A stretch of DNA of 64,000 nucleotides from Melioribacteraceae bacterium (lineage in GTDB: Bacteria; Bacteroidota; Ignavibacteria; Ignavibacteriales; Melioribacteraceae): contig JAIOZI010000014.1 in assembly GCA_021740785.1 (NCBI GenBank), positions 23,852 through 87,851 of the forward strand, written 5' to 3'. Under the pieces are notes generated by a model. The model saw only the letters and a program-made list of their open reading frames with translations, was not told where the DNA came from and made no database searches. Shown in pieces: positions 46,892 through 55,954 of this stretch. The position numbers and the translations under genes were made by a program. The first letter of the stretch is position 1, and each line of letters begins with the position of its first letter.

Positions 46892-48004
46892 TTATTTTTT
46901 GATAAACGGCAATTTTATGATTCGGGCAGGAACTTCCTTATTCCTAATATTGAAATTTACCCGTGTGTCTTCAACAGCATATTCCTTCTCTACATAACCC
47001 AGTGCAATTGGTTTTTCTAAAATCGGACTCACAGTTCCGCTCGTAATGTGACCGATTTTTTTACCGTCAATTGTTATATCATAACCATGACGCGGGAATG
47101 ATCTCTCCTCGGAAATCATTGCAACCAATTTCCTTGATAATCCTTCCTCTTTGACTTTCACCAAAGTTTCTTTACCGATAAAATCTTCCTTCTTCAGTTT
47201 TGTAATCCATCCCAAACCTGCTTCCAGTGGATTCGTAGTTTTATCGATATCATTTCCATAAAGACAAAAACCCATCTCTAATCGAAGTGAATCTCTGGCG
47301 CCCAAACCTACAGCTTCAATTTCAAATTCCTTTCCGGCATCGAACAGAGCATTCCATACTTTTTCGGCATCCGCTTCATCACCTTTGAAATATAATTCAT
47401 AACCAAGCTCACCGGTATAACCTGTTCGTGAGATAATCATATCAATTCCGGCGATTTTTGCAAACATAAAATGGTAATATTCCAAATCAACATTTTTATT
47501 GCAAACTTTTTGAATAACCTTTAGAGAATCCGGTCCCTGAACCGCCAGCAATAAATAATCATCACTCTCATTAATTAATTCTGCATCAAACTTGTTATTC
47601 TCTTTCATCCAGTTAAAATCTTTTTCAATATTTGATGCATTGATCACCAGCATAAATTCATCATCCGAAATACGATACACAAGCAGATCATCAACAATAC
47701 CACCGTCAGGATAGCACATAGCCGAATACTGCACACGACCGTCAAAAAGTTTACTTGCATCATTAACGGTGATATGGTTTACAAAATCCAATGCTTTGCT
47801 GCCGCGTACAAATACTTCACCCATGTGTGATACATCAAAAACTCCTACAGTATTTCTAACTCTCTTATGCTCGGCAATAATTGAAGAATACTGAACCGGC
47901 ATTTGGAATCCGGCAAAATCAACAATTTTAGCACCTAATCTTTCATGAATATTATAAAATTTGGTCTTTTTTTCCGCCGAGCGGGATTTCTCTTCGTTCA
48001 ACAT
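46892..48004 (-). CDS. gcvT: Aminomethyltransferase (glycine cleavage T protein)
   Basis: GcvT transfers the methylene group from lipoyl-bound aminomethyl to tetrahydrofolate, releasing ammonia. The 370-residue protein shows FAGFQMPVQYSSIIAEHKRVR, VGVFDVSHMGEV (with the catalytic-site Asp region), ISRTGYTGELGYELYF and GLGARDSLRLEMGFCLYGND. Length is normal. GcvH and GcvP are not in the window, so the rest of the system must be elsewhere. It lies 7 bases after the transaldolase-like gene. Confidence 0.95.
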   Translation of the reverse strand: MLNEEKSRSAEKKTKFYNIHERLGAKIVDFAGFQMPVQYSSIIAEHKRVRNTVGVFDVSHMGEVFVRGSKALDFVNHITVNDASKLFDGRVQYSAMCYPDGGIVDDLLVYRISDDEFMLVINASNIEKDFNWMKENNKFDAELINESDDYLLLAVQGPDSLKVIQKVCNKNVDLEYYHFMFAKIAGIDMIISRTGYTGELGYELYFKGDEADAEKVWNALFDAGKEFEIEAVGLGARDSLRLEMGFCLYGNDIDKTTNPLEAGLGWITKLKKEDFIGKETLVKVKEEGLSRKLVAMISEERSFPRHGYDITIDGKKIGHITSGTVSPILEKPIALGYVEKEYAVEDTRVNFNIRNKEVPARIIKLPFIKK

Positions 48005-48011
48005 AATTCAC

Positions 48012-48656
48012 CTACTGATTAAGTTTATTCCAGTCACTTAAAAATTTCTCTAATCCAATATCAGTTAAAGGATGTTTAAATAATTGATCGATAACTTTGA
48101 AAGGCATTGTTGCAACATCCGCACCCATCAGCGCTGCATCAACTAAATGGAGAGGGTTGCGAATACTGGCAACCAGCACTTCTGTCGTATAGCCGTAGTT
48201 ATGATATATATCAACAATCTGACCGACTAAATCCATACCGTAATGACTAATATCGTCCAGTCTTCCTACAAAAGGACTAATATATGCAGCTCCGGCTTTT
48301 GCAGCTAATAAAGCCTGCGACGGAGAGAAGCAAAGTGTTACGTTTGTATTTATATTTTTTTCCGAAAGAGTTTTTACTGCTTTTAACCCTTCCTTAATCA
48401 AGGGAACTTTAACAACAATATTTTTATGGATTGCTGCTAATTCTTCCGCTTCTTTAACTATTCCATCATAATTAGTCGATACGACCTCTGCACTAATCGG
48501 TCCGTCAACAACATTAGTTATTTCAACAAGCAATTCTCTAAAATTTTTACCTTCCTTGGCAACGAGGGATGGATTGGTTGTGACCCCATCTAGAATTCCT
48601 AATGCAGCGGCTTCTTTGATTTCTTCAAGGTTTGCGGTATCAATAAAAAATTTCAT
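48012..48656 (-). CDS. fsa: Small transaldolase / fructose-6-phosphate aldolase
   Basis: The 214-residue protein is of the short transaldolase class. It starts [20 protein letters not shown], has [13 protein letters not shown], the Schiff-base lysine K83 in [28 protein letters not shown] and PFVGRLDDI. Members are either transaldolases of the pentose phosphate pathway or fructose-6-phosphate aldolases. Phe/Tyr specificity residues were not resolved by eye, so the label is for the family. It probably starts the unit running down to ftsK. The 83-base gap upstream has GGGAG near the start but no clear promoter. Confidence 0.9.
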   Translation of the reverse strand: MKFFIDTANLEEIKEAAALGILDGVTTNPSLVAKEGKNFRELLVEITNVVDGPISAEVVSTNYDGIVKEAEELAAIHKNIVVKVPLIKEGLKAVKTLSEKNINTNVTLCFSPSQALLAAKAGAAYISPFVGRLDDISHYGMDLVGQIVDIYHNYGYTTEVLVASIRNPLHLVDAALMGADVATMPFKVIDQLFKHPLTDIGLEKFLSDWNKLNQ

Positions 48657-48739
48657 TCTTCAGCTCCCATCTCAATTTCTTAATAATAGATAAACTAAAA
48701 GTTAATAAAAATTTGTCTTTTCTATAAGTCGTAATCTCA

Positions 48740-50311
48740 TTAAATACTGAATTCTTCGGTTAAATCTTCGCCTGTTTTTGAGACATAAAAATAAAATTCA
48801 CGAGGATTAATTTTATCATCAACATCTAATTTTATTCTCAGCATATACCGCATCTGGAATCTTGTTATTGTAGAAAGAATTCCTTCATTTAATTTCTCCA
48901 CAAGTGAAGGATGAATTTTCAGCTTCAATGATTTTCGTTTTCCCGCCAGTTTGTAACGCTTCAGCCACTCTTCAATTTCATGTATAAGGTTTGCTTTCTT
49001 AATCATCCAGCCGGTTCCCATACAATAAGGACAGACTTCATTCATAGACTGTAAAATATTTTCCCGTATACGTTCTCGTGTAATCTGCATCAGACCGAAA
49101 TCCGTCATAGGCAGAAGTGCAACCTTGGCTCTATCCTTTCTAAACTCTTTCTTCAATTCATCATAAATCTTCTTACGGTTTTTATCGTCTTCAAGATCAA
49201 TAAAATCAATAACAATAAGTCCGCCGATATCACGAAGACGCAGCTGCCTTGCAATTTCGCGAGCAGCTTCAAGATCAGTCTTTAATGAATTCAATTCCTG
49301 ATCTTTTTTTGCGGCATATCTTCCGCTGTTAACATCAACTACAACCATTGCTTCAGTGTGCTCGATAACTATATGTCCGCCACTCTGCAGAGGGACTTTC
49401 CGTCCCATCAGTACTTTTATCTGCTCCTCAATCCTAAATGCTTCGAAAACCGGTTCATCTTCCTTGTAATATTCAATTTTGTCCGCTAATTCCGGCTGAA
49501 CTAATTCCACATAGCTTTTAATTTCTCTGTGAAGTTTTTTTGAATCTACAAATACTTTTGAAACATCGTGCGTAAAAAGATCACGAATAACGCTTACAGT
49601 GGTAGAAAGATCTTTATAAATTAATGAAGGCGGTTCCTTTTCTTTTATAGCATCTTGAATTTTCTCCCAAACTTTTAGAAGGTATCGTACATCGCCCTCC
49701 ATCAGGTTTTCCTTTTGATCCTTCGCCGCAGTACGGATAATAAGTCCGCATTCTTTCGGTAGAATTCCTCTGGCAATTTTCCTCAGTCTTCTTCTTTCTC
49801 TAAAATCGGATATCTTTTTCGAAATTCCGATTTTATTATCGAAAGGCAGCAGAACACAAAACCTGCCCGGAATTGAAATTGCGGATGAAACTCTAACGCC
49901 TTTATCTTTAACAGGTTCTTTGATTATCTGGATAATTATTTCCTGACCCCGAAAGAGTTTTGGAATTTCTTTTTGCTTTTGCTGTTTTGCTTCTTTGGGA
50001 TTTACATGATTTTTTTCTTTCCCGTTATTATTTTCATCTTCTTCATCATCGTCGTCATCAAAAAGAGACTGCAGTTCTTCCAGTCTTTCACCAATATCCG
50101 AAAAGTGAAGAAAGGCATCATGTTTAAGTCCGATATCAATAAAAGCAGCGCGAATACCCGGAAGAACTCTGGCAACCCTGCCGAAATATACATCACCTAC
50201 CATACGAGCTTTTTCCGGATTTTCAATAAAAAAATCTACGAGTTTACCATCTTCTGTTATTGCTACGCGTGTTTGTGATGATGATGAATTAATTATTATT
50301 TCTTTTACCAT
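48740..50311 (-). CDS. rng: Ribonuclease E/G family endoribonuclease
   Basis: RNase G/E cuts single-stranded AU-rich RNA and matures rRNA. The 523-residue protein has a split S1 domain (GDVYFGRVARVLPGIRAAFIDIG), the DNase I-like active site with VVVDVNSGRYA and LIVIDFIDLEDDKN (catalytic aspartates), and the zinc-link CPYCMGTG. An acidic insert of about 35 residues (FDDDDDEEDENNNGKEKNH, about 85-120) interrupts the S1 domain. It lacks the long RNase E scaffold tail, so it is RNase G-like. It follows dusB by 14 bases. Confidence 0.94.
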   Translation of the reverse strand: MVKEIIINSSSSQTRVAITEDGKLVDFFIENPEKARMVGDVYFGRVARVLPGIRAAFIDIGLKHDAFLHFSDIGERLEELQSLFDDDDDEEDENNNGKEKNHVNPKEAKQQKQKEIPKLFRGQEIIIQIIKEPVKDKGVRVSSAISIPGRFCVLLPFDNKIGISKKISDFRERRRLRKIARGILPKECGLIIRTAAKDQKENLMEGDVRYLLKVWEKIQDAIKEKEPPSLIYKDLSTTVSVIRDLFTHDVSKVFVDSKKLHREIKSYVELVQPELADKIEYYKEDEPVFEAFRIEEQIKVLMGRKVPLQSGGHIVIEHTEAMVVVDVNSGRYAAKKDQELNSLKTDLEAAREIARQLRLRDIGGLIVIDFIDLEDDKNRKKIYDELKKEFRKDRAKVALLPMTDFGLMQITRERIRENILQSMNEVCPYCMGTGWMIKKANLIHEIEEWLKRYKLAGKRKSLKLKIHPSLVEKLNEGILSTITRFQMRYMLRIKLDVDDKINPREFYFYVSKTGEDLTEEFSI

Positions 50312-50325
50312 ATTAAACTCTATTA

Positions 50326-51405
50326 CTAAATAAATTTAGCTGGATTAATAGTTGTGCTTTCGCTCAAAAGCCAAAACAAAACTTTATTTTGAAATTTAGT
50401 GTTAATTTCCTCAAGGTCTTCCTCAGGAAAGTGATTGTTTTCAATTTTATCTGCATGTTCGTTAATCAATTCAATTAATTGTTCCATTGTATTGACAGAA
50501 AACACAGTATCAAGCAAAGAGCTGATACCATGGAAGAAGCGGAAATACCACACTGCATGTTTCTTTGCGTGATTTAGTCCTATAAACTCCCCATAATTTT
50601 TAATAATCAAATTCACATGCTCGAGTAAATCCGATTTAACAAGTGAAATTTCGGGATGCCCGGGGTTAATATTATTTTCTACAAGCGAATTGTATCGATT
50701 AAAAATATACGGATTACCAAGCGCCCCTCTGGCAACCATAACGGATTCGCAACCGGTCTCATTTTTTAATTTAATTGCATCTTCAGCACTGAAAACCGAA
50801 CCATTAGCTACTATGGGGATATCCACAGAATCTTTCACCTTTTTTATCCAATTCCAATTTGCTGCAGTTGAATATCTATCGACTTTTGTTCTTCCATGGA
50901 TAAAAATCAACGAAGCTCCGTTATCCTTTGCAATTTTTGCATTTTCTAATATACTGATATGATTATGATCGCGGCCCAGCCTTAATTTAACGGAAATAGG
51001 AACACCGTTTGAATTATCAGCCATTGATCTGACAATTCTTTTAAGTGTATCAGGTGTATCCAATATTGCACATCCCATTGCGTTATTAACAACTTTCGGA
51101 TTGGGGCAGCCGCAGTTTAAATCAATTAGTGTAGGTTTGTAACTTGATAGTATTTTTACGGAATGACCAATAACTTGAGGATCATAACCAATAATTTGAA
51201 TACCGATAGGTAATTCGTCTTTATTAAACGTAAGATACTGAAGTGCATCAAATTTTCCTTGAACTACACCGAGTGCACTTACCATTTGGGTAAAAGTTAC
51301 GCCGGCTCCATATTTTTTAGCCATATAACGGAAAGGATAATCCGTTACCTCAGCCATTGGAGCTACAAATAATCTTTCACCAATTTCTGTATTACCGATT
51401 TTCAT
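50326..51405 (-). CDS. dusB: tRNA-dihydrouridine synthase
   Basis: Dus enzymes reduce uridine in tRNA D-loops with FMN and NADPH. The 359-residue protein has LFVAPMAEVTDYPFRYMAKKYG, the DLNCGCPNPKVVNNAMGCAIL block with the active-site cysteine, VKLRLGRDHNH, FIHGRTKVDRYSTAANW and VMVARGALGNPYIF. The ATG at 51405 sits right before the conserved barrel; an upstream in-frame start at 51459 would add 18 residues and run into the pnp terminator. DusB is the commonest bacterial type; the specific position modified was not resolved. Confidence 0.93.
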   Translation of the reverse strand: MKIGNTEIGERLFVAPMAEVTDYPFRYMAKKYGAGVTFTQMVSALGVVQGKFDALQYLTFNKDELPIGIQIIGYDPQVIGHSVKILSSYKPTLIDLNCGCPNPKVVNNAMGCAILDTPDTLKRIVRSMADNSNGVPISVKLRLGRDHNHISILENAKIAKDNGASLIFIHGRTKVDRYSTAANWNWIKKVKDSVDIPIVANGSVFSAEDAIKLKNETGCESVMVARGALGNPYIFNRYNSLVENNINPGHPEISLVKSDLLEHVNLIIKNYGEFIGLNHAKKHAVWYFRFFHGISSLLDTVFSVNTMEQLIELINEHADKIENNHFPEEDLEEINTKFQNKVLFWLLSESTTINPAKFI

Positions 51406-51460
51406 TAACCAAACCCGATCTCTCCATAAGAGTCCTTCATCAGAACATACTAAATACAAT

Positions 51461-51489
51461 AAATGCTGAGCATTAAAGACTCAGCATTT
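51461..51489 (-). terminator. Hairpin terminator after pnp
   Basis: AAATGCTGAG (51461-51470) and CTCAGCATTT (51480-51489) form a perfect 10-base stem with a 9-base loop, 11 bases after the pnp stop. The - strand sequence that follows (ATTGTATTTAG) is T-rich but not a pure T-run. It probably ends or trims the rpsO-pnp message; it could also work on the other strand. Confidence 0.7.
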
Positions 51490-51500
51490 GTATTTAATCG

Positions 51501-53609
51501 TTACTCATTAGGACTTTCTTCTTTTTGGCTTGGTCTGTCGAGTAAAGCTTTTCTGGATAAACTGAATTTTCCGTTTTCCGTCTTAATCAGCTTTACTTTA
51601 ACAATTTCTCCTTCACTCAGTACATCCTTAACGTTTTTTACACGGGAATGATCAATCTGCGAAATATGGAGCAATCCTTCGGTGCCCGGAGTAATTTCTA
51701 CGAAAGCTCCGAAGTCTGTGATCTTGGTAATTTTTCCTTCATAAACTGCACCAAGTTCCGGCGGAGTTGTCATTCTCTTAATATGTGCTATGGCTGCTTC
51801 TGCATTGGCAGCTATAGGCGCTGAGACATTGACTGTTCCATCCTCTTCGATCACAATTTCTACATTAAATTCTTTCTGCATTCCTTGAATTACTTTTCCG
51901 CCGGGACCTATTATCGACCCGATCTGATCGGTTTTAACTTTCATACTCAGTAGCGTTGGCGCCCATTCTGAAAGTTTTTCATTTGATTTTGCAATAGCGG
52001 AATTCATTTTTTCAAGTATAAATAATCGTCCGGCTTTTGCCTGATCAAGAGCTTTTTCCATAATTTCAAATGAAATACCTTGAATTTTGATATCCATCTG
52101 AATCGCGGTAATTCCTTCTGCGGAACCCGCAACCTTGAAGTCCATATCACCAAGGTGATCCTCATTTCCCAGGATATCAGACAGGATTGCAAAATCATTA
52201 TCTTCTTTTATCAAACCCATCGCAATACCGGCAATTGGTTTAGGAACCGGAACACCGGCTTGCATTAGTGCAAGCGAACCGGAGCAAACCGTTGCCATCG
52301 ACGATGAACCATTTGATTCAAGAATATCCGAATTAAGCCTGATTGTATAGGGGAATTCACTCTCGGCGGGCATAATGAATTTCAAAGCTCTTTCAGCTAA
52401 ATTACCATGACCAACTTCCCTTCTGCCCACACCGGAATATCTACCGGTTTCTCCAACACTAAAAGGAGGGAAATTGTAATGCAGCATAAATCTTTTTGTA
52501 TACTCCTCTTGCAAACCATCTATTATTTGTTCATCCCGTTTGTTACCCAAAGTTAAGGTCATCAAACTTTGAGTTTCGCCCCGTGTAAATAAGGCAGATC
52601 CGTGTGTTCGAGGTAACAAACCAAGTTCAATTGTAATTTTCCTGATGTCAGTGGTTGTTCGTCCGTCTAATCTTTTACCTTCGGTTAGGATTCTTTTACG
52701 CATAGCTTCTTTTTCAATGTCGTGCAGAATTGACTTGAGCTCTTTCTCCTGCTCAGGATATTTTTCGGCTAATGCTGTAACAACCTCTTCTGTTATTGCT
52801 TTATTGCTTTTCGATCTTTCATCTTTCTCTAAAACAGTAGCAACTAATTCTTCTATTTTGCTGTAAGCGATTTCTTTTACTTCACTTACTAAGTTTTCAT
52901 CAACTTCTTTTGCGGGGACTTCCATCTTTGGTTTTCCGCATTGTTCACGCAGCTCGTTCTGCATTTGAACCAGTTTTTTAATTTCTTCGTGTGCAAAGCT
53001 GATCGCTTTCAATAGATCTGCTTCACCAGCTTCTTTCGCTTCTCCTTCAACCATCATTATTGAGTCGGCGGTTCCTGCGATTATCAATTCAATATCGCTG
53101 GCTTCAATTTCTTTATGAGTCGGGTTTACAACCAAATTACCGTCAACACGTGCAACTCTAACTTCTCCGATCGGTTCAAGGAATGGAATATCCGATATTG
53201 CTAAAGCAGTTGAAGCGCCTATTGCAGCAATTACGTCTGCATCATTTTCGCCGTCATACGAATAAACAAACGCAGCAAGCTGAGTATCGTTTCTGTATTC
53301 ATCCGGGAACAATGGTCTGATCGGTCTATCAATTAATCGCGAGCTTAATATTTCTTTATCGGTTGGTCTTCCTTCTCGTTTGAAAAAGCCGCCGGGAATT
53401 TTTCCCGCAGCAAACGCTCTTTCTCTGTATTCAACAGAAAGAGGAAAAAAGTCGATATCTTCTCTTTGTTCTTCAGAGGCAACGGCGGTGACTAAAACCA
53501 TCGTTTCACCACAAGTAACCATCACAGCTCCATTAGCCTGTTTTGCGTATCTACCGGTTTCAACAGTTAATTTTTTGCCGCCAATTTCTATTTCTTTCGT
53601 AAAAATCAT
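51501..53609 (-). CDS. pnp: Polynucleotide phosphorylase
   Basis: PNPase degrades RNA 3' to 5' with phosphate and takes part in tailing. The 702-residue protein has two RNase PH domains (first with RLIDRPIRPLFPDEYRNDTQ; second with GTHGSALFTRGETQSLMTLTLG and DILGNEDHLGDMDFKVAGS), a KH domain (IGSIIGPGGKVIQGMQKEF) and a C-terminal S1 domain (GAVYEGKITKITDFGAFVEI). AAGGAAA lies before the ATG. It follows rpsO by 14 bases, the classic rpsO-pnp pair. Confidence 0.97.
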   Translation of the reverse strand: MIFTKEIEIGGKKLTVETGRYAKQANGAVMVTCGETMVLVTAVASEEQREDIDFFPLSVEYRERAFAAGKIPGGFFKREGRPTDKEILSSRLIDRPIRPLFPDEYRNDTQLAAFVYSYDGENDADVIAAIGASTALAISDIPFLEPIGEVRVARVDGNLVVNPTHKEIEASDIELIIAGTADSIMMVEGEAKEAGEADLLKAISFAHEEIKKLVQMQNELREQCGKPKMEVPAKEVDENLVSEVKEIAYSKIEELVATVLEKDERSKSNKAITEEVVTALAEKYPEQEKELKSILHDIEKEAMRKRILTEGKRLDGRTTTDIRKITIELGLLPRTHGSALFTRGETQSLMTLTLGNKRDEQIIDGLQEEYTKRFMLHYNFPPFSVGETGRYSGVGRREVGHGNLAERALKFIMPAESEFPYTIRLNSDILESNGSSSMATVCSGSLALMQAGVPVPKPIAGIAMGLIKEDNDFAILSDILGNEDHLGDMDFKVAGSAEGITAIQMDIKIQGISFEIMEKALDQAKAGRLFILEKMNSAIAKSNEKLSEWAPTLLSMKVKTDQIGSIIGPGGKVIQGMQKEFNVEIVIEEDGTVNVSAPIAANAEAAIAHIKRMTTPPELGAVYEGKITKITDFGAFVEITPGTEGLLHISQIDHSRVKNVKDVLSEGEIVKVKLIKTENGKFSLSRKALLDRPSQKEESPNE

Positions 53610-53623
53610 TCGTTTTCCTTAGC

Positions 53624-53893
53624 TTATTTTCTAATGTTCAATTCTTTTATAATTGTTCTGTACCTTTCAATATCTTTATCTGCAAGATAATCAAGCAATC
53701 TTCTTCTTTTTCCGACCATCTGCATCAATCCTCTTCTTGAAGCGTGATCTTTTTTATGTGCTGTAAAGTGTTCGGTTAACTGGTTTATTCTTTTTGTAAG
53801 AATGGCAATTTGAACTTCAGTAGTTCCGCTGTCGCTTTCGCCTTTTCCGAATTTTTTGATTAAATCCAGTTTTTCTTCTTTCGTTATAGACAT
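53624..53893 (-). CDS. rpsO: 30S ribosomal protein S15
   Basis: S15 binds 16S rRNA early in small-subunit assembly. The 89-residue length is exact for the family, with [45 protein letters not shown] and [14 protein letters not shown] strong AAGGAG (53899-53904) precedes the ATG, one of few clear Shine-Dalgarno sites in this window. The 54-base leader contains small inverted repeats, noted separately, as expected for an autoregulated gene. Confidence 0.98.
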   Translation of the reverse strand: MSITKEEKLDLIKKFGKGESDSGTTEVQIAILTKRINQLTEHFTAHKKDHASRRGLMQMVGKRRRLLDYLADKDIERYRTIIKELNIRK

Positions 53894-53906
53894 TTCTACT
53901 CCTTAT

Positions 53907-53944
53907 TACAAGTTGTACGATGTAATCCCAGAACCAACCGGGAT
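53907..53944 (-). promoter_or_regulatory. Leader hairpins upstream of rpsO
   Basis: In the 54-base gap between ribF and rpsO, ATCCC (53925-53929) pairs with GGGAT (53940-53944), and TACA/TGTA around 53907-53917 forms a second small stem. No T-run follows, so this is not a terminator. S15 represses its own translation through leader structures in other bacteria, so an operator role is plausible. Confidence 0.35.
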
Positions 53945-53947
53945 CAA

Positions 53948-54886
53948 TTAATTAACTATTTTACCTATATATTCTTTTGCTTCCTTTTTATCATTCTCAA
54001 TTTGATGAATCAATTCATCGGCAGATGCAAATTTTTTCTCATCGCGAATTCGTTTTATAAATTCAATCTTGAGAATTTCATCATAAATATTTCTTGAAAA
54101 ATTGAAAATATGAACTTCGGCAACCAAATGCTTGGAATTTTCAAAAGTCGGGCGATACCCGATGTTCATAACTCCGTAATGTTTTTCGTTCCCTAATACA
54201 CATCCAACCACATATACGCCTGTTTTGGGAATCAATTTTTCTTCATCAATTTCAATGTTAGCTGTTGGGAAACCTAAAATTCTACCCCTTTCAGCTCCGG
54301 GAACAACCTTTCCCACTAATGAATAATACCTGCCTAAATACTTCACTGCTCCTGCAACATCGCCGTTATTTATGCTGTTGCGAATTTTTGTGCTGCTAAC
54401 TGCAATTCCGTCAATTTTCACCGCATCAACAGAAGTAACTTTGAAATTGAATTTCTCACCTAATGATTTCATCGTGTTAAAATCACCGTCCCGATTCTTT
54501 CCGAATTTGTGATCATAACCGATCATAATATGAGATACACCAATTTTATCAACAATATATTTCTTAACAAATTCTTCGGATGATAAATTTGAAAATTCTT
54601 TTGTGAAGTTAATCAGCAAAACATTTTCCTGACTTTCATTTTCAAAGAGCTCAAGCTTTTCATCCAGCACGGTTAAAAGATGAATTTCATTTGAATGAGA
54701 ATTCAATACCGTTCTCGGATGAGGTTCAAAAGTAACGATAAATTTTCGCAGATTGTCTTTCTCTGCAGCCTCGTTCATTCTTCTAAGAATATTTACATGA
54801 CCAACATGTACACCATCAAAAGTGCCGATGGTGACAATTGTTCTATCATTCTTTTCTATTTCCAAATTATCACTATATACGTTCAT
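53948..54886 (-). CDS. ribF: Bifunctional riboflavin kinase / FAD synthetase
   Basis: RibF makes FMN and FAD from riboflavin. The 312-residue protein has an N-terminal nucleotidyltransferase domain (VTIGTFDGVHVGHVNIL; IMIGYDHKFGKNRDGDF; VSSTKIRNSINNGDV) and a C-terminal kinase domain (GAERGRILGFPTANIEI; GVYVVGCVLGNEKHYGVMNIGYRPTF). It lies between truB and rpsO, its usual place in many bacteria. dusB in the next unit uses FMN. Confidence 0.96.
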   Translation of the reverse strand: MNVYSDNLEIEKNDRTIVTIGTFDGVHVGHVNILRRMNEAAEKDNLRKFIVTFEPHPRTVLNSHSNEIHLLTVLDEKLELFENESQENVLLINFTKEFSNLSSEEFVKKYIVDKIGVSHIMIGYDHKFGKNRDGDFNTMKSLGEKFNFKVTSVDAVKIDGIAVSSTKIRNSINNGDVAGAVKYLGRYYSLVGKVVPGAERGRILGFPTANIEIDEEKLIPKTGVYVVGCVLGNEKHYGVMNIGYRPTFENSKHLVAEVHIFNFSRNIYDEILKIEFIKRIRDEKKFASADELIHQIENDKKEAKEYIGKIVN

Positions 54887-54910
54887 TCAAACAATCTTTG
54901 TAAATCAATT

Positions 54911-55615
54911 TCATGTATTTACATTTTTGAAAAGCTCATTAAACTCATTAACCGTTAATGCATCATTAACTTTATAATCACCGATCGCCGTTCTTCTCAA
55001 CTCTTGCAGATAAGCGCCGCACCCAAGTTTTGTTCCGAAATCATCTGCAATCACCCTGATGTATGTTCCTTTAGAACATTTTATTTCAAAATGCAGTTCA
55101 GGAAGCTTTGTTGAAATTATATTGAATTCTGAGATAATGATTTTCCTGAATTCTCTCTCAACTTCAACACCTTTACGGGCATACTTATAAAGAGCTTTTC
55201 CTTTATGTTTAACCGCTGAATACATCGGCGGTTTCTGAAACTGTTCGCCTAAAAAACTTTTTCTTACTTCTTCAATTTTTTCGGGCGTAATATATTCCAA
55301 ACTTTTTTCTTCCAGCACTTCTGTCTCCGAATCCATGGAAGCTGTTCTCTGCCCAAGTTTAATTATACCGGTATAGGTTTTCTGTAAATCCTGATAACTA
55401 GAAATTTCCTTTGTCTTTTTCCCGGTACAAATAATCAATAACCCGGTTGCAAGAGGATCCAATGTTCCCGCATGACCGACTTTCTTCACTTTTGCAATTG
55501 CCCTGATTCTATGAACAGCATTAAAGGAAGTTTTACCTTTTTCCTTATCAATTAGAATCACTTCACCATTTGCAAAATCAATAGCGGAGAGATCATTCAG
55601 ATTGTTCGTTATCAT
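54911..55615 (-). CDS. truB: tRNA pseudouridine-55 synthase
   Basis: TruB makes pseudouridine 55 in the T-loop of tRNA. The 234-residue protein has VKKVGHAGTLDPLATGLLIIC with the catalytic aspartate, the PPMYSAVKHKGKALYKYARKG block and the C-terminal ECSKGTYIRVIADDFG-like segment (KCSKGTYIRVIADDFGTKLG). Its ATG lies 23 bases inside the rbfA end. It lacks a PUA extension and so is on the short side, which is common in this phylum. Confidence 0.95.
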   Translation of the reverse strand: MITNNLNDLSAIDFANGEVILIDKEKGKTSFNAVHRIRAIAKVKKVGHAGTLDPLATGLLIICTGKKTKEISSYQDLQKTYTGIIKLGQRTASMDSETEVLEEKSLEYITPEKIEEVRKSFLGEQFQKPPMYSAVKHKGKALYKYARKGVEVEREFRKIIISEFNIISTKLPELHFEIKCSKGTYIRVIADDFGTKLGCGAYLQELRRTAIGDYKVNDALTVNEFNELFKNVNT

Positions 55616-55952
55616 CCTTGTGTATCTTTTTGAATAAATTCTCCATCTTTTCTACGTAGTCCATCGTATCATCAATATAAAAGAACAATTCAGGTACAAA
55701 TCTCAAATTATTAACTCTACTTGCAAGTTCACTTCGTATCAGACCTTTTAAATCGTTAATCTTCTCTAAAGCCCATTCTCTCTTTTCTTTTTCATAAAGG
55801 GAGATATAAACTTTTGCATTTCGTAAATCAGGACTTACCTTTACACCTGTAACAGTCAACAATCCCAGTTCAGGATCTTGAATCTTATGAAGAAGAATCA
55901 AACTGATTTCTTCTTTAATAAGAGCAGCTACTTTTTCTAATCTATGTTGCAT
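55593..55952 (-). CDS. rbfA: Ribosome-binding factor A
   Basis: RbfA binds immature 30S subunits and helps 16S rRNA 5' end maturation. The 119-residue protein has the KH-like pattern EEISLILLHKIQDPELGLLTVTGVKVSPDLRNAKVYISLY and LRFVPELFFYIDDTMDY, both characteristic. It follows infB by 2 bases and overlaps truB by 23, the conserved infB-rbfA-truB order. Confidence 0.95.
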   Translation of the reverse strand: MQHRLEKVAALIKEEISLILLHKIQDPELGLLTVTGVKVSPDLRNAKVYISLYEKEKREWALEKINDLKGLIRSELASRVNNLRFVPELFFYIDDTMDYVEKMENLFKKIHKDDNEQSE

Positions 55953-55954
55953 GT

